A stretch of 24,105 nucleotides of DNA, from contig CAKTMK010000036.1 in NCBI GenBank assembly GCA_934574045.1, positions 1 to 24,105 of the forward strand, written 5' to 3'. Position 1 is the first letter of the stretch. Every line of letters starts with the position of its first letter. This document shows, in pieces, positions 7,078 through 14,443 of the stretch. Source of the stretch: an uncultured Oscillibacter sp. (GTDB taxonomy: Bacteria > Bacillota > Clostridia > Oscillospirales > Oscillospiraceae). The position numbers and the translations under genes were made by a program. The notes under the pieces are model-generated. The model did no database searches. It worked only from the letters and a program-made list of their open reading frames with translations, and was not told where the DNA came from.

Positions 7078-7863
7078 TCAGTCCTCCCGCTTCCGGCGGG
7101 TGGGGATGGCGGCAATGAGCCGCTGGGTGTAGGGGTGCTGCGGGTGGAGGTAGACCTCCTCCGTGGGGCCGGTCTCCACCAGCTTCCCCCGCTGCATCAC
7201 CGCCACGCGGGAGCTGAGACGGCGCACCACCTTCAGATTGTGTGAGATGAACAGCATACTCATGCCGTACTCCCGGTTCAGCTTTTTCAAAAGCTCCAGG
7301 ATCTGCGCCTGAATGGTCACGTCCAGCGCGGTGGTCGGCTCGTCCAGCACCAGCAGTCTCGGATGCGTCACCGCCGCGGCGGCGATCATGGCCCGCTGGA
7401 GCATTCCGCCGGACAGCTCGTAGGGGTACTTTTCGTATACCGTCTCCGGCTCCGGCAGCTCCACCGCCCGCATGGCCGCCAGCGCCCGCTCCCGCCGGGC
7501 GGCGCGGTCCAGCTCCGTGTGCAGCAGCAGGCATTCCTCCACCTGCCGCCCCACCTTCATCAGCGGGTCCATGCAGGTCATCGGCTCCTGAAACACCACG
7601 CCGATGTCCCGGCCCTGGATCTTACGCAGGGCCGCCCGGTCGGCGTGGAGCAGGTCCGTCCCGTCCAGCAGGACGCTGCCGGAGTAGTCGCACTGTCTGC
7701 GGGGCAGCAGGCCCGCCACGGACATGGCGGTGACGGACTTTCCGGAGCCGGACTCCCCCACAAGGCCCAGAATTTCGCCGTCGGCAATGGAAAGGGACAC
7801 CCCGGCCACGGCCTCCCGGCTGCGGGTGTGGAATTTTACGTGGAGATCGCGGATGTCAAGCAT
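7078..7863 (-). CDS. Peptide/nickel-type ABC importer ATPase (OppD/DppD/NikD family)
   Basis: A 261-residue ATPase with Walker A GESGSGKSVT (about 36-45), Q-loop FQEPMTCMDP, signature LSGGMLQR, Walker B LLVLDEP with TALD, and H-loop FISHN. LSGGMLQR and the early GESGSGKS are typical of the D-type partner. It stops after HPYTQRLIAAIP and lacks the full C-terminal domain found in OppD or DppD of about 330 residues; NikD (about 254) is closer in length. The ATG overlaps the end of the upstream permease gene by 8 bases, so translation is coupled. A 72-base gap separates it from the next ATPase gene. Confidence 0.9.
   Translation of the reverse strand: MLDIRDLHVKFHTRSREAVAGVSLSIADGEILGLVGESGSGKSVTAMSVAGLLPRRQCDYSGSVLLDGTDLLHADRAALRKIQGRDIGVVFQEPMTCMDPLMKVGRQVEECLLLHTELDRAARRERALAAMRAVELPEPETVYEKYPYELSGGMLQRAMIAAAAVTHPRLLVLDEPTTALDVTIQAQILELLKKLNREYGMSMLFISHNLKVVRRLSSRVAVMQRGKLVETGPTEEVYLHPQHPYTQRLIAAIPTRRKRED
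7270..7331 (-). repeat. 62-bp exact direct repeat, copy in the OppD-like gene
   Basis: Partner of 6451-6512. A second shared stretch of about 24 bp over the Walker A region (near 6866 and 7746) is shorter and diverges sooner. Confidence 0.97.
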
Positions 7864-8683
7864 TGCGCTCCCCCCTTCCGCTTTGCAGCCCCTCTCCGAT
7901 CAGGCCCACGCCGAAGATCAGCGCCACGATGGCGCCGCCGGCGGACAGGGCGTACCATGGGGCAGTGGCCAGCATCCCCTGTGCCTCAGACAGCAGCGCG
8001 CCGAGGGACGCGTCTGGCGGCTGGCCGCAGAGGCCCAGAAAGCTCATGGACGCCTCTGCCAGAACGGCGTTGGCAAACCCGATGGTCACGGCGGGCAGAA
8101 GCATCGGGACCGTATTTGGCAGCATATGGACAAAGAGGATGCGGGCCGGACCGGCCCCCATCAGCCGGGCGCTCTGGACAAAGTTCGCGTCCCGCAGGGA
8201 GCGGAACGCCGTCCGGGCGATGCGGGCGTAGCTGGGGATGAACACCACGCCCAGCACCAGCAGCACCTGATACTTCCCGGAGCCGAACACCGTCACGCAC
8301 ACCAGCGCCAGCAGGATGCTGGGGAAGGCGGTGATGGTGTCGTTCACCCGCATGAGAAGCTCGTCCACCGCGCCGCCGAAATAGCCGGTGAGCGCGCCGA
8401 CCAGCGTGCCGCACACGCCGCCGATCAAAATCGTTCCGCCCGCCACCAGCGCCGTGACGCCCGCGCCCTTGACCACGCGGCTGAAGATGTCCCGGCCGAA
8501 CTGGTCCGTTCCGAACAGGTGGGCGAGGGACGGCGGGTCCAGCTTTCCGCCCGCCATCATGGCCGTGGGGTCATAGGGCGTCCAAAGCGCGCCCACAAGG
8601 ATCAGCGCCAGCAGCGCGCCGGTGAGGATGCAGCCTGCGGCAAAAAAGCCGCTGCGGCGCAGAATGCGTCTGGTTCCGTTCAT
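7856..8683 (-). CDS. Peptide/nickel-type ABC importer permease (DppC/NikC family)
   Basis: A 275-residue inner-membrane permease. It has a short N-terminal cytoplasmic tail and a first helix at about 12-35. A periplasm-facing segment with HLFGTDQFGRDIFSRV follows, which is the hallmark of the DppC/OppC subfamily, then a five-helix transport domain with the EAA-like loop EASMSFLGL. I chose ATG 8683 because it overlaps the stop of the upstream permease as ATGA and has GGAGGGG just before it. The longer frame reaching 8758 lies inside that gene. It forms the transmembrane channel together with the DppB-like subunit. Confidence 0.92.
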   Translation of the reverse strand: MNGTRRILRRSGFFAAGCILTGALLALILVGALWTPYDPTAMMAGGKLDPPSLAHLFGTDQFGRDIFSRVVKGAGVTALVAGGTILIGGVCGTLVGALTGYFGGAVDELLMRVNDTITAFPSILLALVCVTVFGSGKYQVLLVLGVVFIPSYARIARTAFRSLRDANFVQSARLMGAGPARILFVHMLPNTVPMLLPAVTIGFANAVLAEASMSFLGLCGQPPDASLGALLSEAQGMLATAPWYALSAGGAIVALIFGVGLIGEGLQSGRGERNA

Positions 8684-9624
8684 GCCGCTTCCCCTCCGAT
8701 CCGCGGGTCGATCCGCCGGTTGATGAGGTCCGCCGCCGTGTTCACCAGCACCACCCACAGCGCAAGGATCACCACGATGGCCTGCACCGTGGGATAGTCC
8801 CGCCCGGAGATGGACGTGAGCAGGAGCCGCCCCAGCCCTGGCAGGTTAAAGACCTGCTCGGCCACGATGCTGCCCGCCACGATCTCCGCCATGGTCTGGG
8901 CCAGAAACGTCACCGCCGGGGCGGCGGCGTTTCGCAGCACGTGGCGGTACAAAACGCCCGCGCGGTCGTTGCCCCGGGCGATGGCCGTGCGCACATAGTC
9001 CCGGTCCATCTCCGCAAGGAGCGTGCTGCGCAGCATCCGGACGGTCTGGGCCGCCCGGGGGATGGCGATGGCCGCCGCGGGAAACAGCAGATACCACAGC
9101 GACCCCGCCGGATCGGCGGAAAAGCCGGGAAACGCCCCGTGGCGGAACCAGTGGAGCAGGATGCTGAAAAGCCACGTCAGCAGGATGCCGGTGAAAAACG
9201 GCGGCAGCGCCGTCAAAAGCTGGTTGACCGCCGTGCGCACCGCGCCGCCCACGCGCCCGCCCCGGCGCACGGACAAAAGCCCCAGCGGCAGGGCCGTCCC
9301 CGCCGTGAGGGCAAAGGCCATCAGGCTCAGCGCCAGCGTCACCGGCGTCCGGGCCGCCAGAAGATCGGCCACCGGCCCGCCGGAATAGGAATCGCCCAGA
9401 TCGCCCCGGACGAAGCCGGCCAGCCAGCTCCCGTACTGCACGAGGAACGGCCGGTCCAGCCCCATCTCATGGCGGAGCTGCTCCACCCGCTCCGGCGTCG
9501 CCTCCGTGCCGAGGCGGTCGGTGGCGGGGTCCCCCGCCACCACCTGAAACGCCGCGAACGTCACGAACGAGACCGCCAGCATGGTCGCCAGCAGCGCGGC
9601 CAGCTTCTTCGCCGCGTATTTCAA
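8680..9624 (-). CDS. Peptide/nickel-type ABC importer permease (DppB/NikB family)
   Basis: A 314-residue integral membrane protein. It starts KYAAKKLAALLATMLAVSFVTF, the usual first helix of DppB/OppB proteins, and carries the conserved GLDRPFLVQYGSWL segment. Its EAA-type loop is TAIARGNDRAGVLYRHVLRNA, preceded by MLRSTLLAEMDRDYVR. The start codon is TTG rather than ATG: a strong AAAGGAGG lies 9 bases upstream and the next ATG is at codon 15, inside the first helix. It lies 37 bases after the binding-protein gene and overlaps the next permease gene by 4 bases. Confidence 0.93.
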   Translation of the reverse strand: MKYAAKKLAALLATMLAVSFVTFAAFQVVAGDPATDRLGTEATPERVEQLRHEMGLDRPFLVQYGSWLAGFVRGDLGDSYSGGPVADLLAARTPVTLALSLMAFALTAGTALPLGLLSVRRGGRVGGAVRTAVNQLLTALPPFFTGILLTWLFSILLHWFRHGAFPGFSADPAGSLWYLLFPAAAIAIPRAAQTVRMLRSTLLAEMDRDYVRTAIARGNDRAGVLYRHVLRNAAAPAVTFLAQTMAEIVAGSIVAEQVFNLPGLGRLLLTSISGRDYPTVQAIVVILALWVVLVNTAADLINRRIDPRIGGEAA

Positions 9625-9633
9625 GTCCGTCCG

Positions 9634-9641
9634 CCTCCTTT
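9634..9641 (-). promoter_or_regulatory. Strong ribosome binding site that fixes a TTG start
   Basis: AAAGGAGG on the minus strand, 9 bases upstream of the TTG at 9624. It is the only good site near the beginning of the DppB-like gene. Confidence 0.85.
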
Positions 9642-9661
9642 CCGCGCCGGCAGGCAGGCGG

Positions 9662-11209
9662 TCATCCCGCCTGCACGCCGGACAGATCCATCACATAGAT
9701 GGGATAGAACCGATAGCCCGTCAGGTCGCTGCGCAGCGCCACCAGATCGCCCAGATCCTGTAGATAGACGTTGGCGGCGTTCTCCGTCAGATCGCGCTCC
9801 ATCTGCTTGTAGAGCGCGGTCTGCTGCGCGTCGTCCTCCGCGGCGCTGGCCTGCTGGAACAGCGCGTCGTACTCGGCGCTGTTATAGTTTACAAAGTTCT
9901 TGCCGTAGGTGGAGGTGAACCGCTCCAGCATGGCCCGGGCGGTCATGCTGCTGGCGTCCACGCCCACCACGGTGGACTGATAGTTCCGGTCCACATACAC
10001 GCGGCTGACCCACGTGCCCCAGTCCACCAGCTCGATCTGCGCGTTCACGCCCACGGCCTTGAGCTGCTCCACCAGCACCTGCGCCGTGTCGATATGGGGC
10101 TGATAGTTGGACGGGACGGTGATCGTCAGGTCAAAGCCGTCGGGATACCCGGCCTCCGTCAGCAGGGACTTGGCCTTTTCAAGATCCTGCGTGTAATAAT
10201 CCGTGAGGGAATCGTCAAAATACTTGCCGAAGGCGGGATACATGCTGGACCCCAGCGCCGCGCCCGTCCCGTCGGACACCAGCTCGATCACCTGATGCTT
10301 GTCCACAGCCCAGCACAGCGCCTGACGCACGCGCACGTCGTCCAGCGGCTTTTCCGCGTTGTTGAGATACAGCGCCTGCACCAGATTCATCGTGCCGTTG
10401 AGGATCTGGAAGGAATCGCCCAGCTGGGCGGCCTGCGTCCCGGTCAGGTGGGCGCACAGGTCCACCGCCCCGCTCTGGAGCGCCAGCACCAGCGCGTCGC
10501 CGCTTTCAAAGATCTTGAAGGTCACGGTCCTGAGCGCGGGCTTTTCGCCCCAGTATTCGTCAAACCGCTCCAGCACCACGCTGTCGCCCGCCGCCCGGGA
10601 GACGAACCGGAACGGGCCGGTGCCCACGGGGGCGGTATCCTGCCCGTCGTAGTCCGCCGGGAGGATGGCGGTGGTCAGCGAGGCAAGGAACTCGTTGTCC
10701 GGCGCCTTGAGCGTGATGACCACGGTCTTATCGTCCGGCGCCTCCACCGACTGGATATTAGAAAACGCCTCCACCAGCGGAGTCCCTTCTCCGTCGGCGG
10801 CGGCGCAGCGCTCGATGGACCAGACCACGTCGTCCACGCTTACCGCTTCGCCGTTGTGGAACTTCACACCGTCACGCAGAGTAAAGGTGTAAACCGTTCC
10901 GCCGCCGGATAGTTCGTGGTGGCTTGCGACCGCGTCGATCAGGTCTCCGTCCGGGGTGGGCTTGACCAACCCCTCAAATACGTTGAACATGACTTCTCTG
11001 GTCCCTGCCGCCACCGTATGGTGTGGGTCAAGGCTTTCGTCAAGATCCTGCGCGATGCCCACGGTGATCTCGTCCACCGGGGCCTGCTGGCTCGCGCTGC
11101 CTGCGTTTTGTCCTCCCGACGAGCCGCCCGCTCCGCTGCCGTCTCCACAGCCCGGGAGTACGGCGCACAGGAGTGCCGCCAGGATTCCTGCCAAAATGCG
11201 TCTTTTCAT
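9662..11209 (-). CDS. Substrate-binding lipoprotein of the peptide/nickel-type importer (SBP family 5)
   Basis: A 515-residue extracytoplasmic binding protein. Residues 1-20 are a lipoprotein signal peptide with lipobox LPGC, giving lipidated Cys21, followed by a Gly/Ser/Gln-rich tether to about 45. The mature part has family-5 landmarks: DPHHTVAAGTREVMFNVFEGL, the GVKFHNGEAVSVDDVVWSIE region, PVGTGPFRF, and DVRVRQALCWAVDKHQV. Length and layout match DppA, OppA and NikA. GAAGGAGA precedes the ATG. It is the first gene of the operon and should capture the ligand and deliver it to the two permeases. The ligand cannot be told from the sequence: the fold binds peptides, nickel chelates and other solutes. 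Confidence 0.93.
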   Translation of the reverse strand: MKRRILAGILAALLCAVLPGCGDGSGAGGSSGGQNAGSASQQAPVDEITVGIAQDLDESLDPHHTVAAGTREVMFNVFEGLVKPTPDGDLIDAVASHHELSGGGTVYTFTLRDGVKFHNGEAVSVDDVVWSIERCAAADGEGTPLVEAFSNIQSVEAPDDKTVVITLKAPDNEFLASLTTAILPADYDGQDTAPVGTGPFRFVSRAAGDSVVLERFDEYWGEKPALRTVTFKIFESGDALVLALQSGAVDLCAHLTGTQAAQLGDSFQILNGTMNLVQALYLNNAEKPLDDVRVRQALCWAVDKHQVIELVSDGTGAALGSSMYPAFGKYFDDSLTDYYTQDLEKAKSLLTEAGYPDGFDLTITVPSNYQPHIDTAQVLVEQLKAVGVNAQIELVDWGTWVSRVYVDRNYQSTVVGVDASSMTARAMLERFTSTYGKNFVNYNSAEYDALFQQASAAEDDAQQTALYKQMERDLTENAANVYLQDLGDLVALRSDLTGYRFYPIYVMDLSGVQAG

Positions 11210-11235
11210 TGCGTTCTCCTTCCCCTGGCCGCCCG

Positions 11236-11253
11236 AACCGGGTCGACCGGGTT
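11236..11253 (-). promoter_or_regulatory. 18-bp dyad in the importer leader
   Basis: AACC-G-GGTCGACC-G-GGTT: a perfect 8-bp palindrome flanked by matching AACC/GGTT arms with one mismatched pair. It lies 26 bases upstream of the binding-protein start. It could be an operator or an RNA hairpin; no regulator gene is adjacent. Confidence 0.45.
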
Positions 11254-11289
11254 TGAAAATGATTTGGCTCCTGATTCAGTTGTCGTCCC

Positions 11290-11340
11290 AAAAAAGGGGC
11301 CTTGCGGGTTTGTCAGAAAAATAACAACACCCGCAAGGCC
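11290..11340 (-). terminator. Terminator between the AI-2E-family gene and the importer operon
   Basis: GGCCTTGCGGGT pairs with ACCCGCAAGGCC (11329-11340 and 11298-11309) across a 19-nt loop, then CC and six T on the minus strand. It ends transcription from the upstream exporter gene. It also overlaps the start region of the importer transcript. Confidence 0.88.
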
Positions 11341-11342
11341 GT

Positions 11343-11371
11343 ATTTTACACGATATTTCTCCCAATTGCAA
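11343..11371 (-). promoter_or_regulatory. Promoter of the importer operon
   Basis: TTGCAA and TAAAAT on the minus strand with a 17-base spacer, starting 15 bases after the stop codon of the upstream gene. The expected start point, near 11336, falls inside the 5' arm of the terminator stem. Confidence 0.75.
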
Positions 11372-11385
11372 GAGATTTCCGCGCT

Positions 11386-12612
11386 TCAGTCCTCTTTTTC
11401 TCCGGAAAGGTCCCGTTTCGGCCGGGGCGCGCCCTCCCAATAGGCGGAGACCTCCGCGGGCATTCCCCGCTTTTTCAGGCGGCAGTTCATCCAGAAATCC
11501 ATGAACGTGTTGAAGCAGGCGAACACCGGCACGGCGAAGAACATTCCCGCCACGCCGAAAAAGCTGCCGCCCACCAGAATGGCGATGATGACCCACAGGC
11601 TGGAAAGTCCCGTCCGCCCGCCGAGGATCTTGGGGCCGATGATGTTGCCGTCCACCTGCTGGAGGGCGAAGATGAACACCAGGAAATAAAGCGCCTTGAT
11701 GGGCGAATCCAGCAGGATCAAAAACAGGCTGGGGATCGCGCCGAGGAACGGGCCGAAGAAGGGGATCACGTTGGTCACGCCCACGATCACGGACACCAGT
11801 GGCGCGTAAGGGAATTTGAAGATCGTGGAGAAGAAGAAGCACAAAATGCCGATAATAAGGGAGTCCAGCAGCTTCCCGCGGACAAAGCCGCTGAAGATGC
11901 GGTCCGCCGTTCCGGCGGCGCGGAAGACCCAGCCCGCCTTCGCGGGAGCGAGCGCGGCGCAGGTGAGCTTGCGGCAGTAGGCCGCGCAGCGCTCCTTCGT
12001 CGCCAGCAGATAGACCGACACGATCACGCCCACCAGCAGGTTTTTCAAGAAGGACAGCGCCGTGAGGACGCCGCCGCCCACGGCGGTCATGAGCTGCTGC
12101 GCCTGCGGCAGGAGCTGGTCGGTGACCAGCTTGGAAAGGTCGGCGTAATACGCGTTCATCTGGTCCATGACCCACGTCTCCAGCGAGGGGTTCTGCTCCA
12201 GCAGCGCGGTGGTCCACTGGAGGATGGTGTTGTAGTACGTCTCCATATTCCCGGCCAGACGCAGGATGCTGCGGTACACCTCCGGCACCAGAAAGCTCAT
12301 CAGCAGATAGCCGAACACCGCGATCACCGCCCACGTGGCCGCGAGGCTGGCCGCCCGGACCCACGCGGCCCGGAAGCGCCCGCCCTGAAACGCCGCCCGG
12401 CGGGGCGCGATATGCCGGTCGAAAAAGTCCACCATCGGCGCCAGCAGATAGGCGATCATCGCGCCGTACAGGATCGGCTCCAGCGCCGAGATCAGCCGCG
12501 AGAGCAGCAGCACCGCCGACCGATGGCCAAACAGCACGTCGTAAAACAGGAGGATCGCCGCCACAGTCAAAAATACGGTGACGCCCGCCTTCCAGTATCT
12601 GCTCTGCCGCAT
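11386..12612 (-). CDS. AI-2E-family (PerM/YtvI-like) membrane transporter
   Basis: A 408-residue polytopic membrane protein. Paired N-terminal helices at about 8-60 and a helix at about 85-105 precede an extracytoplasmic region near 110-185. The conserved C-terminal helical core contains GVTNVIPFFGPFLGAIPS and QQVDGNIIGPKILGGRTGLSS. These two motifs are diagnostic of the family. Members have been linked to autoinducer-2 export, Na+/H+ antiport and sporulation, so the substrate is open. ATG 12612 is chosen because GGGAGGA lies just upstream; an earlier in-frame ATG at 12669 lies at its own promoter -10. It diverges from the lipid kinase gene, with overlapping promoters. Confidence 0.9.
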   Translation of the reverse strand: MRQSRYWKAGVTVFLTVAAILLFYDVLFGHRSAVLLLSRLISALEPILYGAMIAYLLAPMVDFFDRHIAPRRAAFQGGRFRAAWVRAASLAATWAVIAVFGYLLMSFLVPEVYRSILRLAGNMETYYNTILQWTTALLEQNPSLETWVMDQMNAYYADLSKLVTDQLLPQAQQLMTAVGGGVLTALSFLKNLLVGVIVSVYLLATKERCAAYCRKLTCAALAPAKAGWVFRAAGTADRIFSGFVRGKLLDSLIIGILCFFFSTIFKFPYAPLVSVIVGVTNVIPFFGPFLGAIPSLFLILLDSPIKALYFLVFIFALQQVDGNIIGPKILGGRTGLSSLWVIIAILVGGSFFGVAGMFFAVPVFACFNTFMDFWMNCRLKKRGMPAEVSAYWEGAPRPKRDLSGEKED

Positions 12613-12667
12613 ACACGTTCCTCCCAAATCGTTTCGCCGCGGCGCTCCGCGGCCGCAGGATGGTTCC

Positions 12668-12697
12668 ATTGTACCACGGGCGCAAAGGGAATTGCAA
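12668..12697 (-). promoter_or_regulatory. Promoter of the AI-2E-family gene
   Basis: TTGCAA (12692-12697) and TACAAT (12668-12673) on the minus strand, 18-base spacer. Its -35 hexamer is the same six base pairs used by the opposite promoter. Confidence 0.8.
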
Positions 12698-12720
12698 TAG
12701 CGCCCTGCCCGTGCTATACT
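12692..12720 (+). promoter_or_regulatory. Promoter of the lipid kinase-Nudix operon
   Basis: TTGCAA (12692-12697) and TATACT (12715-12720) on the plus strand, 17-base spacer. It shares the self-complementary -35 with the divergent promoter. Confidence 0.82.
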
Positions 12721-12797
12721 GTTTCAAACCGTTCGGATGCGGTATTTTTTTGAGATTTTACGGCTTCTTTACAGCCGGAACGGCAGGAGGCTCCGCC

Positions 12798-13697
12798 ATG
12801 GATGGAAAAAAACTCCTTATGATCGTAAACCCCCGCTCGGGAAAGCTCCGCTCCCGCGGGCCGCTGTTCGACGCGATGTGCGTCCTGTGCGACGCGGGCT
12901 GGCTCGTCAAGCTCCACCTGACCGCCGGACCGGGCGACGCGGCCGAGACCGCCGCCGCGGAGGGCGCGGGCTATGACGCGGTGATCTGCGTGGGCGGGGA
13001 CGGGACCCTCAACGAGACGGTTTCCGGCCTGATGGAGCTGAAGTCCCCGCCGCCGCTGGGATACTTCCCCCGGGGCAGCACCAACGACTTCGCCGCGAGC
13101 CTGCGCATCCCGCTGGACCCGGTACAGGCGGCCCGGGCCGCCGTGTCCGCCGCGCCCCGGCGGCTGGACGTGGGCCGCTGGAACCGGCGCAGCTTCGTGT
13201 ACGTGGCGTCCTTCGGCGCCTTTGTCCGCAGCTCCTACGCTGCGCCGCAGGAGGCGAAAAACGCCCTGGGCCACTTTGCCTATATTCTGGAGGGCATGAA
13301 GGATCTGAACACCCTGCGGCCCTACCGGCTCCGGCTGACCGCCGACGGCGAGCGGCTGGACGGGGAGTATCTCTTCGGCGCGGTGTGCAACTCCACCTCC
13401 ATCGGCGGGCTGATGAAGCTGGACCCGGACCGGGTGGTGCTGGACGACGGGAAGTTTGAGATGCTGCTCATTCCCAGCCCCCGGAGCGCCGGGGAGCTGA
13501 ATGACCTGATCCGCGCGCTGCTGAATCAGGAGTACGACCGGGGTGGGCTGGTGTTCCGCCACGTCTCCTCCGTTCAGGTGGAGCCGGAGGAGGAGCTTCC
13601 CTGGTCCCTCGACGGGGAGTACGCCCCCGCCGCCGCGGCCGTGACCATTGAAAACCGCCGTCAGGCCCTCGCCTTTCTTCTGGGAGGAACGGAATGA
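12798..13697 (+). CDS. Diacylglycerol kinase-family lipid kinase
   Basis: A 299-residue soluble or membrane-associated kinase of the DAGK catalytic fold (DgkB/YegS type). The N-terminus LLMIVNPRSGK is the usual opening. GGDGTLNE at 66-73 is the nucleotide-binding loop, GSTNDFA (93-99) is the second ATP-site motif, and LDGEYAP near 280 carries the Asp-Gly-Glu expected at the active site. Such enzymes phosphorylate diacylglycerol, or related lipids, from ATP and feed it back to phosphatidate. AGGAGG seven bases upstream selects ATG 12798 over an upstream in-frame ATG at 12660 that lies before the promoter. Its stop overlaps the next start as ATGA. Confidence 0.9.
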   Translation: MDGKKLLMIVNPRSGKLRSRGPLFDAMCVLCDAGWLVKLHLTAGPGDAAETAAAEGAGYDAVICVGGDGTLNETVSGLMELKSPPPLGYFPRGSTNDFAASLRIPLDPVQAARAAVSAAPRRLDVGRWNRRSFVYVASFGAFVRSSYAAPQEAKNALGHFAYILEGMKDLNTLRPYRLRLTADGERLDGEYLFGAVCNSTSIGGLMKLDPDRVVLDDGKFEMLLIPSPRSAGELNDLIRALLNQEYDRGGLVFRHVSSVQVEPEEELPWSLDGEYAPAAAAVTIENRRQALAFLLGGTE

Positions 13698-14317
13698 CCG
13701 GGCTGGAGCTGGAGCGGGCGTGGCGGGGCCGGGAGCCGGGCCTGCTGGGCCGGAAGCACGCCTGCGCGGTGCTGTGCCCCTTTGTGGAGACGGCGGAGGG
13801 CCTGCACCTGCTCTTTGAGGTCCGGGCGCCGTCCCTGCGGCGGCAGGGCGGCGAGGTATGCTTTCCCGGCGGCCGGATGGAGCCGGGCGAGACGCCGGAG
13901 CAGTGCGCCCTGCGGGAGACGATGGAGGAGCTTTCCATCCCGGCGGAGCACATCCGTCTGCTGGGCCGATCCGACTATCTGTGCCAGCCGGGGAAGTTCT
14001 CCCTCCAGCCCATCCCGGCGCTTGTGGACGGCGCGGGCCTGCGGGCCATGCGCCCCTCCCCGGCCGAGGTGGCGGAGACGTTCACCGTCCCCCTCTCTTT
14101 CTTTCAGGAGACGCCGCCGGAGGTGTTTGTCTACACGCTGGAGCCGAAGATCCCCCCGGATTTCCCCTACGGCGCGGTGAACGCCTCGCCGGATTACCGC
14201 TGGGAGGCGGGCGAGGCGGAGGTCCCCATCTGGCGCTGGGAGGGCCGCGCCATCTGGGGCCTGACGGGCCGGATCGTGAAAAACCTGCTGGAGACGCTGG
14301 GCAGCGTCCCGCTCTGA
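13694..14317 (+). CDS. Nudix hydrolase, CoA-pyrophosphatase-like (NudL family)
   Basis: A 207-residue hydrolase. The Nudix box runs from about 60 to 82, reading GRMEPGE, then LRETMEEL. All catalytic glutamates are present, but the usual Gly near the end is Ser (EELSI). The stretch just before it, LRRQGGEVCFPGG after VRAPS, matches the extra motif of coenzyme A diphosphatases (LR-x-H-x-G-E-x-x-FPGG), though the His is Gln here. The likely reaction is hydrolysis of CoA or a similar nucleoside diphosphate derivative. Translation is coupled to the lipid kinase through the 4-base overlap, and a terminator follows. Confidence 0.82.
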   Translation: MTGLELERAWRGREPGLLGRKHACAVLCPFVETAEGLHLLFEVRAPSLRRQGGEVCFPGGRMEPGETPEQCALRETMEELSIPAEHIRLLGRSDYLCQPGKFSLQPIPALVDGAGLRAMRPSPAEVAETFTVPLSFFQETPPEVFVYTLEPKIPPDFPYGAVNASPDYRWEAGEAEVPIWRWEGRAIWGLTGRIVKNLLETLGSVPL

Positions 14318-14371
14318 GACCGGCCCCGCGCCCGTCTCAGGCGTCCCTTCCGCATTTTCTGAAATCTACGC

Positions 14372-14413
14372 AAAAACAGCGGCCGCCGTCCCGGATGGGA
14401 CGGCGGCCGTTTT
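14372..14413. terminator. Bidirectional terminator between the Nudix and GatD-like genes
   Basis: A perfect 13-bp stem (14380-14392 with 14397-14409) and GGAT loop, with TTTT after it on the plus strand and CTGTTTTTG on the minus strand. It separates two convergent operons. Confidence 0.9.
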
Positions 14414-14443
14414 GCCGCGCGGCGCGCTTCGCCGCGTCCTGAT

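Noticed and set aside
12660..12797. Longer lipid kinase start at 12660
   Set aside because: It begins upstream of the promoter -35 and would add residues absent from the family; AGGAGG marks 12798.
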